In this document: in pieces, positions 45,836 to 53,432 of the stretch
Numbering within the stretch: the first letter of the stretch is position 1
Layout of the letters: every line of letters begins with the position of its first letter
Assembly (NCBI GenBank): GCA_905234245.1
Contig: CAJOGN010000032.1
Coordinates: 1-64,000, forward strand
Source of the DNA: an uncultured Lachnospiraceae bacterium
GTDB taxonomy: Bacteria > Bacillota > Clostridia > Lachnospirales > Lachnospiraceae
Direction: 5' to 3'
DNA length: 64,000 nt
The notes under the pieces: model-generated
Databases searched by the model: none
Seen by the model: the letters and a program-made list of their open reading frames with translations, nothing else
What the model was told of the DNA's origin: nothing
Program-made: the position numbers and the translations under genes

Positions 45836-47447
45836 CTATTCTGCCTTCATACTGTCCATAGTTAATATAATGGATGACGTAGGCTGCAAGGTCCCAGCCA
45901 AATGCATTGCGAAGGTCCTCATAGTTATAAATATACGTCCATAAATTGAAGTTGGCTGACGCCTGGCGTCCTTCATATAAGCCATTGGTTAGGTAGTGGC
46001 TAAATAGAGCCACATCATCGCCACCAAAAGCATTCTCAAGGTCAGGGTAGTGACCATTGTAATAATAGTAGTCATATACAGGTGAGAAGTCTACATTGAA
46101 GAACGAATGAACCGGGTTCTGCAATGTGTTGCAGCCTGTTCCCTGTCTTCCTTCCGCTTGTCCATTGAATAAATAATGATAATAATATGCAGGATAGTTA
46201 TCCATGCCGAAGGCTGCTCTAAGGTCAGCATACTGATTTCTGTATGATGTTACATCGAAGTTCTCACTTGCCTGCCTTAACTCCTTCATACCGAAATTAA
46301 TAAAATGTTCTATGGCTCCATTAGTGTCATTTCTAAATAACATGTAGATATCATCATAACCTTCTACATAGGTATTAAAGTCATATACAGCACTATAATC
46401 TATACCATTATAGATAGTCTCCCCCTGCCTCTTGGTTAAAAGGTCAGCGAATTCTTTCTCCCTTGTGGCTTCAGCATTTCCATCATTATTATTATCTATT
46501 TCTGCGAAAGCAACATAAGTTGCATTAGGATCGACTTCATCTAAGATAAAGCAATTATCCTTCTGCCAGTCAGTATTATATATATTCTCTCCCGTTGATG
46601 AATTAATCAAACTGAACTTGAAGCGTAGATTCTCGTAATCAGAGTCGTATGCATTAATCTTAATTATATAGTGATCGTAATCTAACTGTGCTCTTATATC
46701 CGCAATGCCTGTCTTTCCCATTGCATCTTCTACAGCCGATGTTATCTTATTCATCCCACTTTCATTAGGATGTAATAGAAAGAAATCGCACATATCCGTT
46801 GTGTAGTCAAGCTTCCCTCTCAAATCAACATAATAATCTCCGTATTTCTGTGATGCCTGTTGAATTGTCTTCGCAAAAGAATCAATATTCTCCATTTCGA
46901 CCTCACCAAACATCGCACAAGCATACGGTGCAATCAGAATTAATCTCACATCATCATAATAATTATGAATTCTCTTAATTAACTGATTATATCTTATCTG
47001 AAATAGTCCACGTGTCACATCTGGATCATAAGCATCATTAACTCCACCATATACGGCAATTACATCAGGACTCTTTTTCTTGCCAAGTATCTGATATCTG
47101 CCACTATTGTTAAATGAAGTAACATCACTATCAGGAGTGGCTACTCCGGAGCCACCAACTGCATTAATCATGTCCAAATCATAGCCTGCATTATCTGCAT
47201 ACTGATAACACCATATATTAGTTTCAGGCATCTCATAGCTCTGATGACTGCCATAAGGGCCATAATACGTGTTCCAAGAGGTGCCTTGTGTAATATAGGA
47301 AGAAATAGAATCACCTAATACAGATAATGATGGACGTTCTGAATATGAAAATGTAGTTCTAGCTTCGCTAATCATAGGAAAGGTAGCGATAGTTGCAAAC
47401 GCAAAAATCGCTACCATCAAAGTTATTATCTTATATTTATTACTCAT
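45828..47447 (-). CDS. Secreted SGNH/GDSL esterase with C-terminal EGR repeats
   Basis: Probable carbohydrate or wall O-acyl esterase. 539 aa: N-terminal signal/anchor (~7-28), SGNH domain ~35-245 with block I SVLGDSISSY, block III YGGVNDAY and the final LLHPNESG carrying Asp/His. A beta-rich linker (~250-330) follows, then four repeat units from ~340, ending EGRIAI. The start ATG overlaps the stop of the transglutaminase-like gene (ATGA), so the two are coupled. The last ~100 residues are nearly identical to that protein. An esterase that removes acetyl groups would pair naturally with the acyltransferase at 40162. Confidence 0.85.
   Translation of the reverse strand: MSNKYKIITLMVAIFAFATIATFPMISEARTTFSYSERPSLSVLGDSISSYITQGTSWNTYYGPYGSHQSYEMPETNIWCYQYADNAGYDLDMINAVGGSGVATPDSDVTSFNNSGRYQILGKKKSPDVIAVYGGVNDAYDPDVTRGLFQIRYNQLIKRIHNYYDDVRLILIAPYACAMFGEVEMENIDSFAKTIQQASQKYGDYYVDLRGKLDYTTDMCDFFLLHPNESGMNKITSAVEDAMGKTGIADIRAQLDYDHYIIKINAYDSDYENLRFKFSLINSSTGENIYNTDWQKDNCFILDEVDPNATYVAFAEIDNNNDGNAEATREKEFADLLTKRQGETIYNGIDYSAVYDFNTYVEGYDDIYMLFRNDTNGAIEHFINFGMKELRQASENFDVTSYRNQYADLRAAFGMDNYPAYYYHYLFNGQAEGRQGTGCNTLQNPVHSFFNVDFSPVYDYYYYNGHYPDLENAFGGDDVALFSHYLTNGLYEGRQASANFNLWTYIYNYEDLRNAFGWDLAAYVIHYINYGQYEGRIAI
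45838..46150 (-). repeat. Direct repeat copy 1 (3' end of the SGNH gene)
   Basis: About 310 bp coding for the two final repeat units, with only scattered differences from 47453-47766 (by eye over 90% identical), mostly silent. Confidence 0.8.
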
Positions 47448-49101
47448 ACTGCTACTCTTCCCTCATACTGTCCATAGTTAATATAGTGGAGGACATAGGC
47501 TGCGAGGTCCCAGCCAAATGCATTGCGTAAGTCTTCATAGTTATAGATATATGTCCATAGGTTGAAGTTGGCTGATGCCTGTCTTCCTTCATATAAGCCA
47601 TTAGTTAGGTAGTGGCTAAATAGAGCCACATCATCTCCACCAAAAGCATTCTCAAGGTCAGGATAGTGACCATTGTAATAATAGTAGTCATATACAGGTG
47701 AGAAGTCTACATTGAAGAATGAATGAACCGGGTTCTGCAATGTGTTGCAGCCTGTTCCATGTCTTCCTTCTCTTACTCCATGGAAGAGATAGTGATTATA
47801 ATATGCTGGCAGATTATTATAGCCAAATGCCACTCTCAAATCAGCATATTCATTACGATATGACTGCACACTGAAGGTTGACTTGCCTTGTCTTCCTTCT
47901 GGTATTCCATAATTAACAAAATGCTCTAAGGCTTTATTAGCATTACTTCCATAAGCCTTCTTAACGTCAGCATACGCATTTACATAATATTCAAAATCAT
48001 ATACATCAGCATAATCTATTCCCTTGTATACTGTTGGATATACAGGCGCTGGAGCATAACCATAATCATATGGGCATGAATCTCTACCTATCTTGTCCCA
48101 GAAGCTTTCTAATGTGTGAGCTTCCCTACCTAACCTTAGCAAGGTCTTATCACTTATATCGAAGTAATCATAGGCAATCTCAGATTCTCTGTCCGCATCA
48201 TCATCATCCCATGTCACATCAACGTTATACCAATAGCCATCTATCTTAGCCTGATTCCACTCATGTGAATCACTTGTTACTGAATATGCAGGAATTCCAC
48301 TGGCATAGCAAAGCAGGGCAAATGCCTCTGAATAACCAGCACATACTGTTGCCCCACGTGAATTAAGGAATACTGAAGCACAGCTCTGAGAATAGTTTGC
48401 ATATCCATCATAAGAGCAATTAATAACCATTAGGTCGTGAATCTTCTTCTCTCTATCATAAGCACTATCATTAGGATTTACCTGATCAAGATACCAGTTA
48501 ATCTTATTCTTAATCTTACTTGCTGCAGCGGCACGGTCACTTCCCATGGCGAAGTCGTCAAATACTTCTAGACGAACTGTACCAGACTGCTTACCAGAAA
48601 CAGTAGATATATTAATAAGAGTATCTAAGAAATAAAACTCAGGAGTATCATACAATATTAGATGACATACTTCTTCATATTAGAATAGCTTACTCTAGAT
48701 GTCAGATAAGGGTCATATCCGCCAACGCGCTCCCATTGACAATCAGCCCCACCTTCAATCATTGGGTACAACATAGCATATAAATCATCATATAGCTTCT
48801 TCTGATTGTCAGTTAACTTATCATTATATGTATAGAAAGGCTGCGAAAAAGATTTCCAATAATCGCTTGTTCCTTTCTTAGAATATAAGAAATACTCAGA
48901 CTGATTTTCCCCATTATCAGCAAGTACCTTGTTATATTCTTCTTCACTAATCTCATCTTCTACTACAACAGATTCTTTCAAACCACCTGTTGGCTTGTTG
49001 GTTGCTGCTACGGTTGTAATGTTAGTCATACCCACAATGCCTAATAGCATAGTTAGCGATAATGCTATGGATAATATGATTCTCGTCTTCTTATGCTTCA
49101 T
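47444..49101 (-). pseudogene. Frameshifted secreted transglutaminase-like protein with EGR repeats
   Basis: Two ORFs (48658-49101 and 47444-48655) form one protein. The first has a signal peptide (MKHKKTRIILSIALSLTMLL) and an N-terminal domain ending SNMKKYVI-stop. The second, opened only by a TTG, starts LYDTPEFYFLDT and carries the transglutaminase core: Cys in TVCAGYSEAF, His in SDSHEWNQ, Asp in NVDVTWDD. Four repeats ending EGRVAV follow. One missing base in ATCTAATATTG (for example TAyATATTG) would restore the frame. RBS GGGAGAAGG. It lies 22 bp after rmlC and overlaps the SGNH start. It could be true decay, programmed slippage or sequencing error. Confidence 0.75.
47453..47766 (-). repeat. 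Direct repeat copy 2 (3' end of the transglutaminase-like gene)
   Basis: Partner of 45838-46150. The near identity ends at the third repeat unit, where the two proteins diverge sharply. Confidence 0.8.
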
Positions 49102-49123
49102 ATTCCTTCTCCCTATGGAAAAA

Positions 49124-49711
49124 CTAGTCTAATTTCATGCCCTTACCAGCACAGTAGTCCTTGAAGCTTTGGTTGACCTTATCCTTATCTGATAGGATGA
49201 CGTCATCTGGTGTAAGGTCGTTGTCAAATGGCCAGTCTACTCCTATGTCAGGGTCGTTCCACATTAGGCCACCCTCATCATTAGGATGATAGAAGTCAGT
49301 TACCTTGTAGCAGAACTCTGCATAGTCTGACATAACTAAGAAACCATGTGCGAATCCCTTCGGTACGAAGAACTGCTTCTTATTCTCAGCGGATAGTACT
49401 ATTCCATAACATTTGCCAAATGTAGGTGAACCATTACGAAGGTCAACTGCCACATCATACACCTTACCATTAATAACTCTTACAAGCTTATCCTGTGGAT
49501 GATTGAGCTGGAAGTGGAGGCCACGAAGCACGCCCTTCTTAGATGCAGACTGATTGTCCTGAACGAACTTATGATCAATTCCTTCTGCTGCAAAATCATT
49601 ATAGTTGTAAGTCTCCATAAAGTAACCACGTTCATCACCAAAAGCTGTTGGCGTTATTACGTGAAGTCCTTCTATACCATTAACATTATGTTCTACTGTT
49701 ATCTTTCCCAT
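49124..49711 (-). CDS. rmlC: dTDP-4-dehydrorhamnose 3,5-epimerase
   Basis: Third step of dTDP-L-rhamnose synthesis. 195 aa, a cupin of normal length. FGDERGYFMETYN near the start, FVQDNQSASKKGVLRGLHFQ with the catalytic His in RGLHFQ, VYDVAVDLRNGSPTFGK, and FVPKGFAHGFLVMSD with the second His are all present. RBS AGGAGG precedes the ATG. It lies upstream of the transglutaminase-like gene and is separated from rmlA by a composite hairpin. RmlB and RmlD are not in the window. Confidence 0.95.
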   Translation of the reverse strand: MGKITVEHNVNGIEGLHVITPTAFGDERGYFMETYNYNDFAAEGIDHKFVQDNQSASKKGVLRGLHFQLNHPQDKLVRVINGKVYDVAVDLRNGSPTFGKCYGIVLSAENKKQFFVPKGFAHGFLVMSDYAEFCYKVTDFYHPNDEGGLMWNDPDIGVDWPFDNDLTPDDVILSDKDKVNQSFKDYCAGKGMKLD

Positions 49712-49737
49712 GATTTCCTCCTAATTGTTATATATTA

Positions 49738-49848
49738 CATATCAGTAGCAAACACCCACCTGGCCGTAAGGAATCCTCCCACAAGTGGGTCCCTCCTTAC
49801 GACATACCTCATAAAGAAAATCGCTCTGTGGGTTTTGCTACTGATATG
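49738..49848 (-). terminator. Composite hairpin after rmlA: family B copy 4 with family A copy 2 nested in it
   Basis: Outer arms ATATCAGTAGCAAA plus CACCCAC pair with GTGGG plus TTTGCTACTGATAT. The 3' side of the loop has CTCATAAAGAAAATCGC, a degenerate family B loop (49808-49824). The 5' side contains a complete family A palindrome (49764-49803). The arrangement looks like insertion of A into a pre-existing B hairpin. Confidence 0.7.
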
Positions 49849-49852
49849 GCTT

Positions 49853-50731
49853 CTATAATCCTTCGGCAACATCTATTAGATATTTACCATAGTCAGTTTT
49901 CATAAGTGGCTCTGCAAGCTTACGAAGCTGATTAGCATCAATAAAGCCTCTCTTATATGCAATCTCTTCAATACAAGATACATATAATCCCTGTCTCTTC
50001 TGGAAAGTCTCAACGAAGTTGGCTGCCTGAAGAAGCATCTCGTGATTACCAGTATCAAGCCAAGCAAATCCACGACCAAGCGTCTCAACATGAAGATTGC
50101 CGCGGCTGAGATATTCGTTATTAACAGAAGTAATCTCAAGCTCGCCCCTTGCTGATGGCTTAACATTCTTAGCAATGTCAACTACATCATTGTCATAGAA
50201 ATATAGTCCTGGCACAGCGTAGTTAGACTTAGGCTTCTCTGGCTTCTCCTCAATGGAAATGGCAATTCCTGATTCGTCGAATTCTACAACACCATACTCT
50301 CTTGGGTTGCGAACATAATATCCGAAAATTGTTGCCCCAGCTTCTGACTCAGTCCTGTCCGCTGTCTCACGAAGCACCTTAGAGAAGCTCTGGCCATAGA
50401 ATATGTTGTCGCCTAGCACTAACGCCACAGCGTCATTGCCTATGAATTCATCTCCTATGATAAATGCTTCAGCAAGTCCGTTAGGTGCCTCCTGAATTCT
50501 ATACTCAATATTCATTCCTAACTGACTTCCATCGCCTAATAATTCCTGGAATACTGGAAGATCTCTCGGTGTGGAGATTATTAGAACCTCTCTTATTCCT
50601 GACAACATCAATGTAGATAATGGATAGTAAATCATTGGCTTGTCATAGATTGGCATTATCTGCTTTGATATTGCTTTAGTTAGGGGATATAATCTCGTTC
50701 CAGACCCTCCCGCCAGAATTATTCCTTTCAT
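49853..50731 (-). CDS. rmlA: Glucose-1-phosphate thymidylyltransferase
   Basis: First step of dTDP-L-rhamnose synthesis (glucose-1-P + dTTP). The start is the ATG of [16 protein letters not shown], 9 nt after AAGGAGG, giving 292 aa. The ORF-track extension to 50839 runs into a palindromic element and is not real. The nucleotide-binding [36 protein letters not shown] and [13 protein letters not shown] are all present. It is flanked by structured DNA on both sides, so it may be a separate transcript from rmlC. Confidence 0.95.
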   Translation of the reverse strand: MKGIILAGGSGTRLYPLTKAISKQIMPIYDKPMIYYPLSTLMLSGIREVLIISTPRDLPVFQELLGDGSQLGMNIEYRIQEAPNGLAEAFIIGDEFIGNDAVALVLGDNIFYGQSFSKVLRETADRTESEAGATIFGYYVRNPREYGVVEFDESGIAISIEEKPEKPKSNYAVPGLYFYDNDVVDIAKNVKPSARGELEITSVNNEYLSRGNLHVETLGRGFAWLDTGNHEMLLQAANFVETFQKRQGLYVSCIEEIAYKRGFIDANQLRKLAEPLMKTDYGKYLIDVAEGL

Positions 50732-50760
50732 TATATCTGTCCTCCTTGTTATTATATTCT

Positions 50761-50997
50761 TATGCACGAAGTATACAATAGTATGACTTCGCTGATATTT
50801 CTTCGCTAAGAGTATACTTATGATTAAGGTATTCTCCACTTAGAAACTCTGACCAAGACCGCTCCTCAATCCGACATCGTGTCGGCTCGTCGCTAATCGC
50901 GTCATCCCTGACGCGAGTTCTTGTCACTGAATTAATCATATGTATCCTCTAAGCTCGAACTAAGGCTTCAGTCATACATTGTATACTTCTTAGCATA
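50761..50997. repeat. ~237-bp long imperfect inverted repeat (MITE-like or large structured RNA)
   Basis: This fills most of the 311-bp gap between rmlA and the DUF2804 gene. TATGCACGAAGTATACAAT at the left pairs with the complement of ATTGTATACTTCTTAGCATA at the right. GCTAAGAGTATACTTATGAT pairs with the complement of TTAATCATATGTATCCTCTA further in. The centre has two perfect hairpins, CCGACA/TGTCGG (50871-50885) and CGCGTC/GACGCG (50898-50915). No protein is encoded and no clear target-site duplication is seen. Confidence 0.65.
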
Positions 50998-51042
50998 TTC
51001 CTTACAACAATATTGCATCTATAATGATGCGTCATCCATAGC

Positions 51043-52215
51043 TTATAGTAGAAGTGTCTTGTCTTCACCCATGCCAAGGCAACCTGTGAGGTCATACTTC
51101 TTGCCGGCTTCGTCACGGATGTAGCCTTCAAGTTCGCCGAAGGTGATGTAGTAGTCGATGTTGACTACGCCAGTGTGAAGTATCATTGGGTTAAGGCTGT
51201 AAACCTTCTGCTTCAAGTTAACCATATCGTATTGATCACGGATTAGAACCTCTGCATAATCCTTGAAATCCTTGGTTGCTGGTTCTCTTGTAAATGTTAC
51301 TGGTGGAAGAAGACTTGATGTACCTTCTAGCCACAAAATGTTCTCATTATATTTTGCCTGATTAATCGACTGGTTACGAGTCAGGTTGAAGGCAAGATAC
51401 ATATCTTCACCATCGATATTGTATCTGCCAAGAGTTGTAACCCAGTCATAGTGAGCATGTCTTGGATAATAGCCTCTGTGGTCATCAATGATTGCTGTTG
51501 TAAATTCATTGGCAACCATCTTCTCGCCATTGATTGTCAGCTCGCCCTCTGCCTTGAAGAAATCCTTCTGAGAATAAAGTGGCCTTGGCCTCTTCTTGTC
51601 AAATGGAATACTTGCAACACAAGGATCTGATATTCTCTCAAGGTTGATATCATACTCAATGGTAGCCTCTCCCATATTCTCCTTCATTGCCTGCACCGCC
51701 GTCTTGTCCTTACGAGGAACGGTGATTAGGCATGGACCCTTATGAGAGCCAGTTAGATGTGCTCTTCCTTCATCAAAGTAATTCTCATACTTTACGAAGC
51801 TCACATCCGTCTGGGCAAATGCAACAGCACCTCTAATCAGATTAGGTGCAATCTGAGTATCCTTGCTCTTAAGATCAGTATCCCAACAGTAAGTGGTCTT
51901 AGTCCTCTTATCGTAGAATACGTTCAAGGTCTTGCCGAAGATTCCCATGTCGCACACAACCGCAAGAAGCACACCATTGTCAAAATGTACCTCAGTAGCC
52001 TCCCACAAGGTCAGCTTCAATCTGTTAAATGCATTAGGAAGAGCTGTCGGTCCCTTTAATCGGACAAGGTCCATCTCTTCAAACTCCTTGTCAAACGTAC
52101 CAAATTCGCAGCTTCCATCTGCCCTAACCATACTCTTAGGCGTTGGCACTGCACGTCTAGTCTCATTAATATACTTACTGTATTCACCCCTAATTGGTTC
52201 CTTCTTCTTAACCAT
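51043..52215 (-). CDS. DUF2804-like protein
   Basis: 390 aa, no signal peptide or membrane segment. The beta-rich sequence (VVCDMGIFGKTLNVFYDKRTKTTYCWD, HAHYDWVTTLGRYNIDGEDMYLAFNLTRNQS) resembles DUF2804 proteins, whose function is unknown; a lipocalin-like or glycoside-modifying fold has been suggested for relatives, but nothing here fixes it. GGGGG(AG) precedes the ATG closely. The ~140-nt leader carries two 50-bp repeats. It is followed by the 237-bp palindromic element. No functional tie to the polysaccharide genes can be shown. Confidence 0.55.
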   Translation of the reverse strand: MVKKKEPIRGEYSKYINETRRAVPTPKSMVRADGSCEFGTFDKEFEEMDLVRLKGPTALPNAFNRLKLTLWEATEVHFDNGVLLAVVCDMGIFGKTLNVFYDKRTKTTYCWDTDLKSKDTQIAPNLIRGAVAFAQTDVSFVKYENYFDEGRAHLTGSHKGPCLITVPRKDKTAVQAMKENMGEATIEYDINLERISDPCVASIPFDKKRPRPLYSQKDFFKAEGELTINGEKMVANEFTTAIIDDHRGYYPRHAHYDWVTTLGRYNIDGEDMYLAFNLTRNQSINQAKYNENILWLEGTSSLLPPVTFTREPATKDFKDYAEVLIRDQYDMVNLKQKVYSLNPMILHTGVVNIDYYITFGELEGYIRDEAGKKYDLTGCLGMGEDKTLLL

Positions 52216-52250
52216 AAGCTCCCCCTTTCTGTAAATGCGCGCGCATTAAC

Positions 52251-52370
52251 TCCTTATGATATATTACCGATCACAAGGAATCCTCCCACACGTGGGTCCC
52301 TCCTTATGATATATTACCGATCACAAGGAATCCTCCCACAAGCGGGTCCCTCCTTATGATATATTATAAC
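52251..52370. repeat. Tandem 50-bp repeats containing family A hairpins (copies 3 and 4)
   Basis: Units at 52251-52300 and 52301-52350 differ at two positions; a third begins at 52351 and breaks off after ~16 bp. Each unit is TCCTTATGATATATTACCGA plus a CACAAGGAATCC / CCCAC-TGGG hairpin. They lie in the presumed leader of the DUF2804 gene. Confidence 0.88.
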
Positions 52371-52371
52371 A
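52363..52371 (-). promoter_or_regulatory. Extended -10 promoter upstream of the tandem repeats
   Basis: Minus strand TGTTATAAT, with no clear -35. It overlaps the truncated third repeat, so the full repeats would be in the 5' leader. Confidence 0.5.
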
Positions 52372-52387
52372 CATTTACAAGGGTTAA

Positions 52388-52618
52388 CTACTCATCAAAT
52401 TCAACTATTACATAATATCCTCTTGGAGTCTCACGAATGTCGGTAACCTTGCCCTCTTTCGATGCAATTCGTTCCGTTATCTTGTAGTTGCCTGACATGG
52501 CGTAACTCCTGCCCAAGGTATAGTAATAAGAGTTAGGGAGCTTACCCTCTGATACAGGAAGAACGTCACCGACCTCTACCAAGCCAGGACGCTCCATTTT
52601 GAATTCCTCTTGTCTCAT
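52388..52618 (-). CDS. Small protein of unknown function
   Basis: 76 aa, no hydrophobic segment, compact beta pattern (LVEVGDVLPVSEG, KVTDIRETPRGYYVIVEFDE) suggesting a small single-domain fold. GAGGTGAC lies just before the ATG. It sits between a family B hairpin and the DUF2804 gene. I do not recognise the family. Confidence 0.6.
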   Translation of the reverse strand: MRQEEFKMERPGLVEVGDVLPVSEGKLPNSYYYTLGRSYAMSGNYKITERIASKEGKVTDIRETPRGYYVIVEFDE

Positions 52619-52640
52619 AAGTCACCTCGTCAACATCAAA

Positions 52641-52691
52641 GCAAAAAGTTCCACCGCTCATACAGAAAATCGCTTGTGGAACTTTTCTTGC
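52641..52691 (-). terminator. Terminator of the HdeD-like gene, family B copy 5
   Basis: AAAAGTTCCAC/GTGGAACTTTT stem with the exact loop CGCTCATACAGAAAATCGC (52655-52673). The minus strand ends GGAACTTTTTGC, a usable T tract in the stem. Confidence 0.8.
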
Positions 52692-52700
52692 AAATATTAT

Positions 52701-53318
52701 CTAATTCTTATCGTCTTCAACAACCTTAGATTCAACATCCTTAGCTGGAGCTGGGTTCTCTGGTACTGGATTCACCTGGGCCATATTCTTAAGAGCAATT
52801 GAACTTCTAATTGTAACAACAATAGTTATGATTGAATCTACTATCATCATTATACCCATGATAATTGCTGATACCTGAAGTACTCCAAATGCGAAGAATA
52901 CACAGATTAATCCGAAGATCACACTTATAATACCACCGAAGAATGCAAGCCACCAAAGTGAACGACCATAATTCTTGAAATTGAATGCTGATACAATACT
53001 CTGAACACCATGTATTACAAGCATTACTCCAACTGCAATTGGCATAATGGTTGCGAACATTACTGGATTGTAGATAATCCAGCCTCCAAGTGCTCCTAAG
53101 AGAATTGCAATTAGGATACATGGAATTGCTGTTCCGACGCCTCCCATGATGCCGCCAATAAGAACTGTCACTGCAATAATTATAATGAAAATTCCAATTA
53201 TAATTGATACTGCTGCTGATGTTCCTATTGGAAATATTACATACATTAATCCAATAATTAGTGACAATATAGATGAAATATATATTTGCCACCTTGCTGC
53301 CTTTAACCTATTTTTCAT
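52701..53318 (-). CDS. HdeD/DUF308-family membrane protein
   Basis: 205 aa, six hydrophobic segments in three pairs with the internal similarity typical of HdeD-like proteins (GLMYVIFPIGTSAAVSIIIGIFI, GGWIIYNPVMFATIMPIAVGVMLVIHG). It has a short Pro-rich, charged C-terminal tail (PVPENPAPAKDVESK). Role unknown; linked to acid resistance in enterobacteria. RBS AGGAGG is 5 nt before the ATG. It appears to be a single-gene unit between two family B hairpins. Confidence 0.8.
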   Translation of the reverse strand: MKNRLKAARWQIYISSILSLIIGLMYVIFPIGTSAAVSIIIGIFIIIIAVTVLIGGIMGGVGTAIPCILIAILLGALGGWIIYNPVMFATIMPIAVGVMLVIHGVQSIVSAFNFKNYGRSLWWLAFFGGIISVIFGLICVFFAFGVLQVSAIIMGIMMIVDSIITIVVTIRSSIALKNMAQVNPVPENPAPAKDVESKVVEDDKN

Positions 53319-53350
53319 TATTTACCTCCTAAGTATTGTAGTACTATAAA

Positions 53351-53420
53351 GAATTCTGTGACACAAGGTCTGCCCGCTCATACAGAAAATCGCTAAGCAG
53401 ACCTTGTGCTCCCAGAATTC
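53351..53420 (-). terminator. Hairpin after the DUF2142 gene, family B copy 6
   Basis: Outer arms GAATTCTG/CAGAATTC and inner arms CACAAGGTCTGC/GCAGACCTTGTG enclose the exact loop CGCTCATACAGAAAATCGC (53375-53393). Confidence 0.78.
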
Positions 53421-53432
53421 ATTCTACTATTA

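Noticed and set aside
50732-50839. N-terminal extension of RmlA in the ORF track
   Set aside because: RmlA starts at MKGIILAGG with AAGGAGG; the extension runs into the 237-bp inverted repeat.
52807-53292. 161-aa minus-strand ORF overlapping the HdeD-like gene
   Set aside because: Tyr/Asn/Ser-rich shadow in another frame of a gene with a clear family match and RBS.
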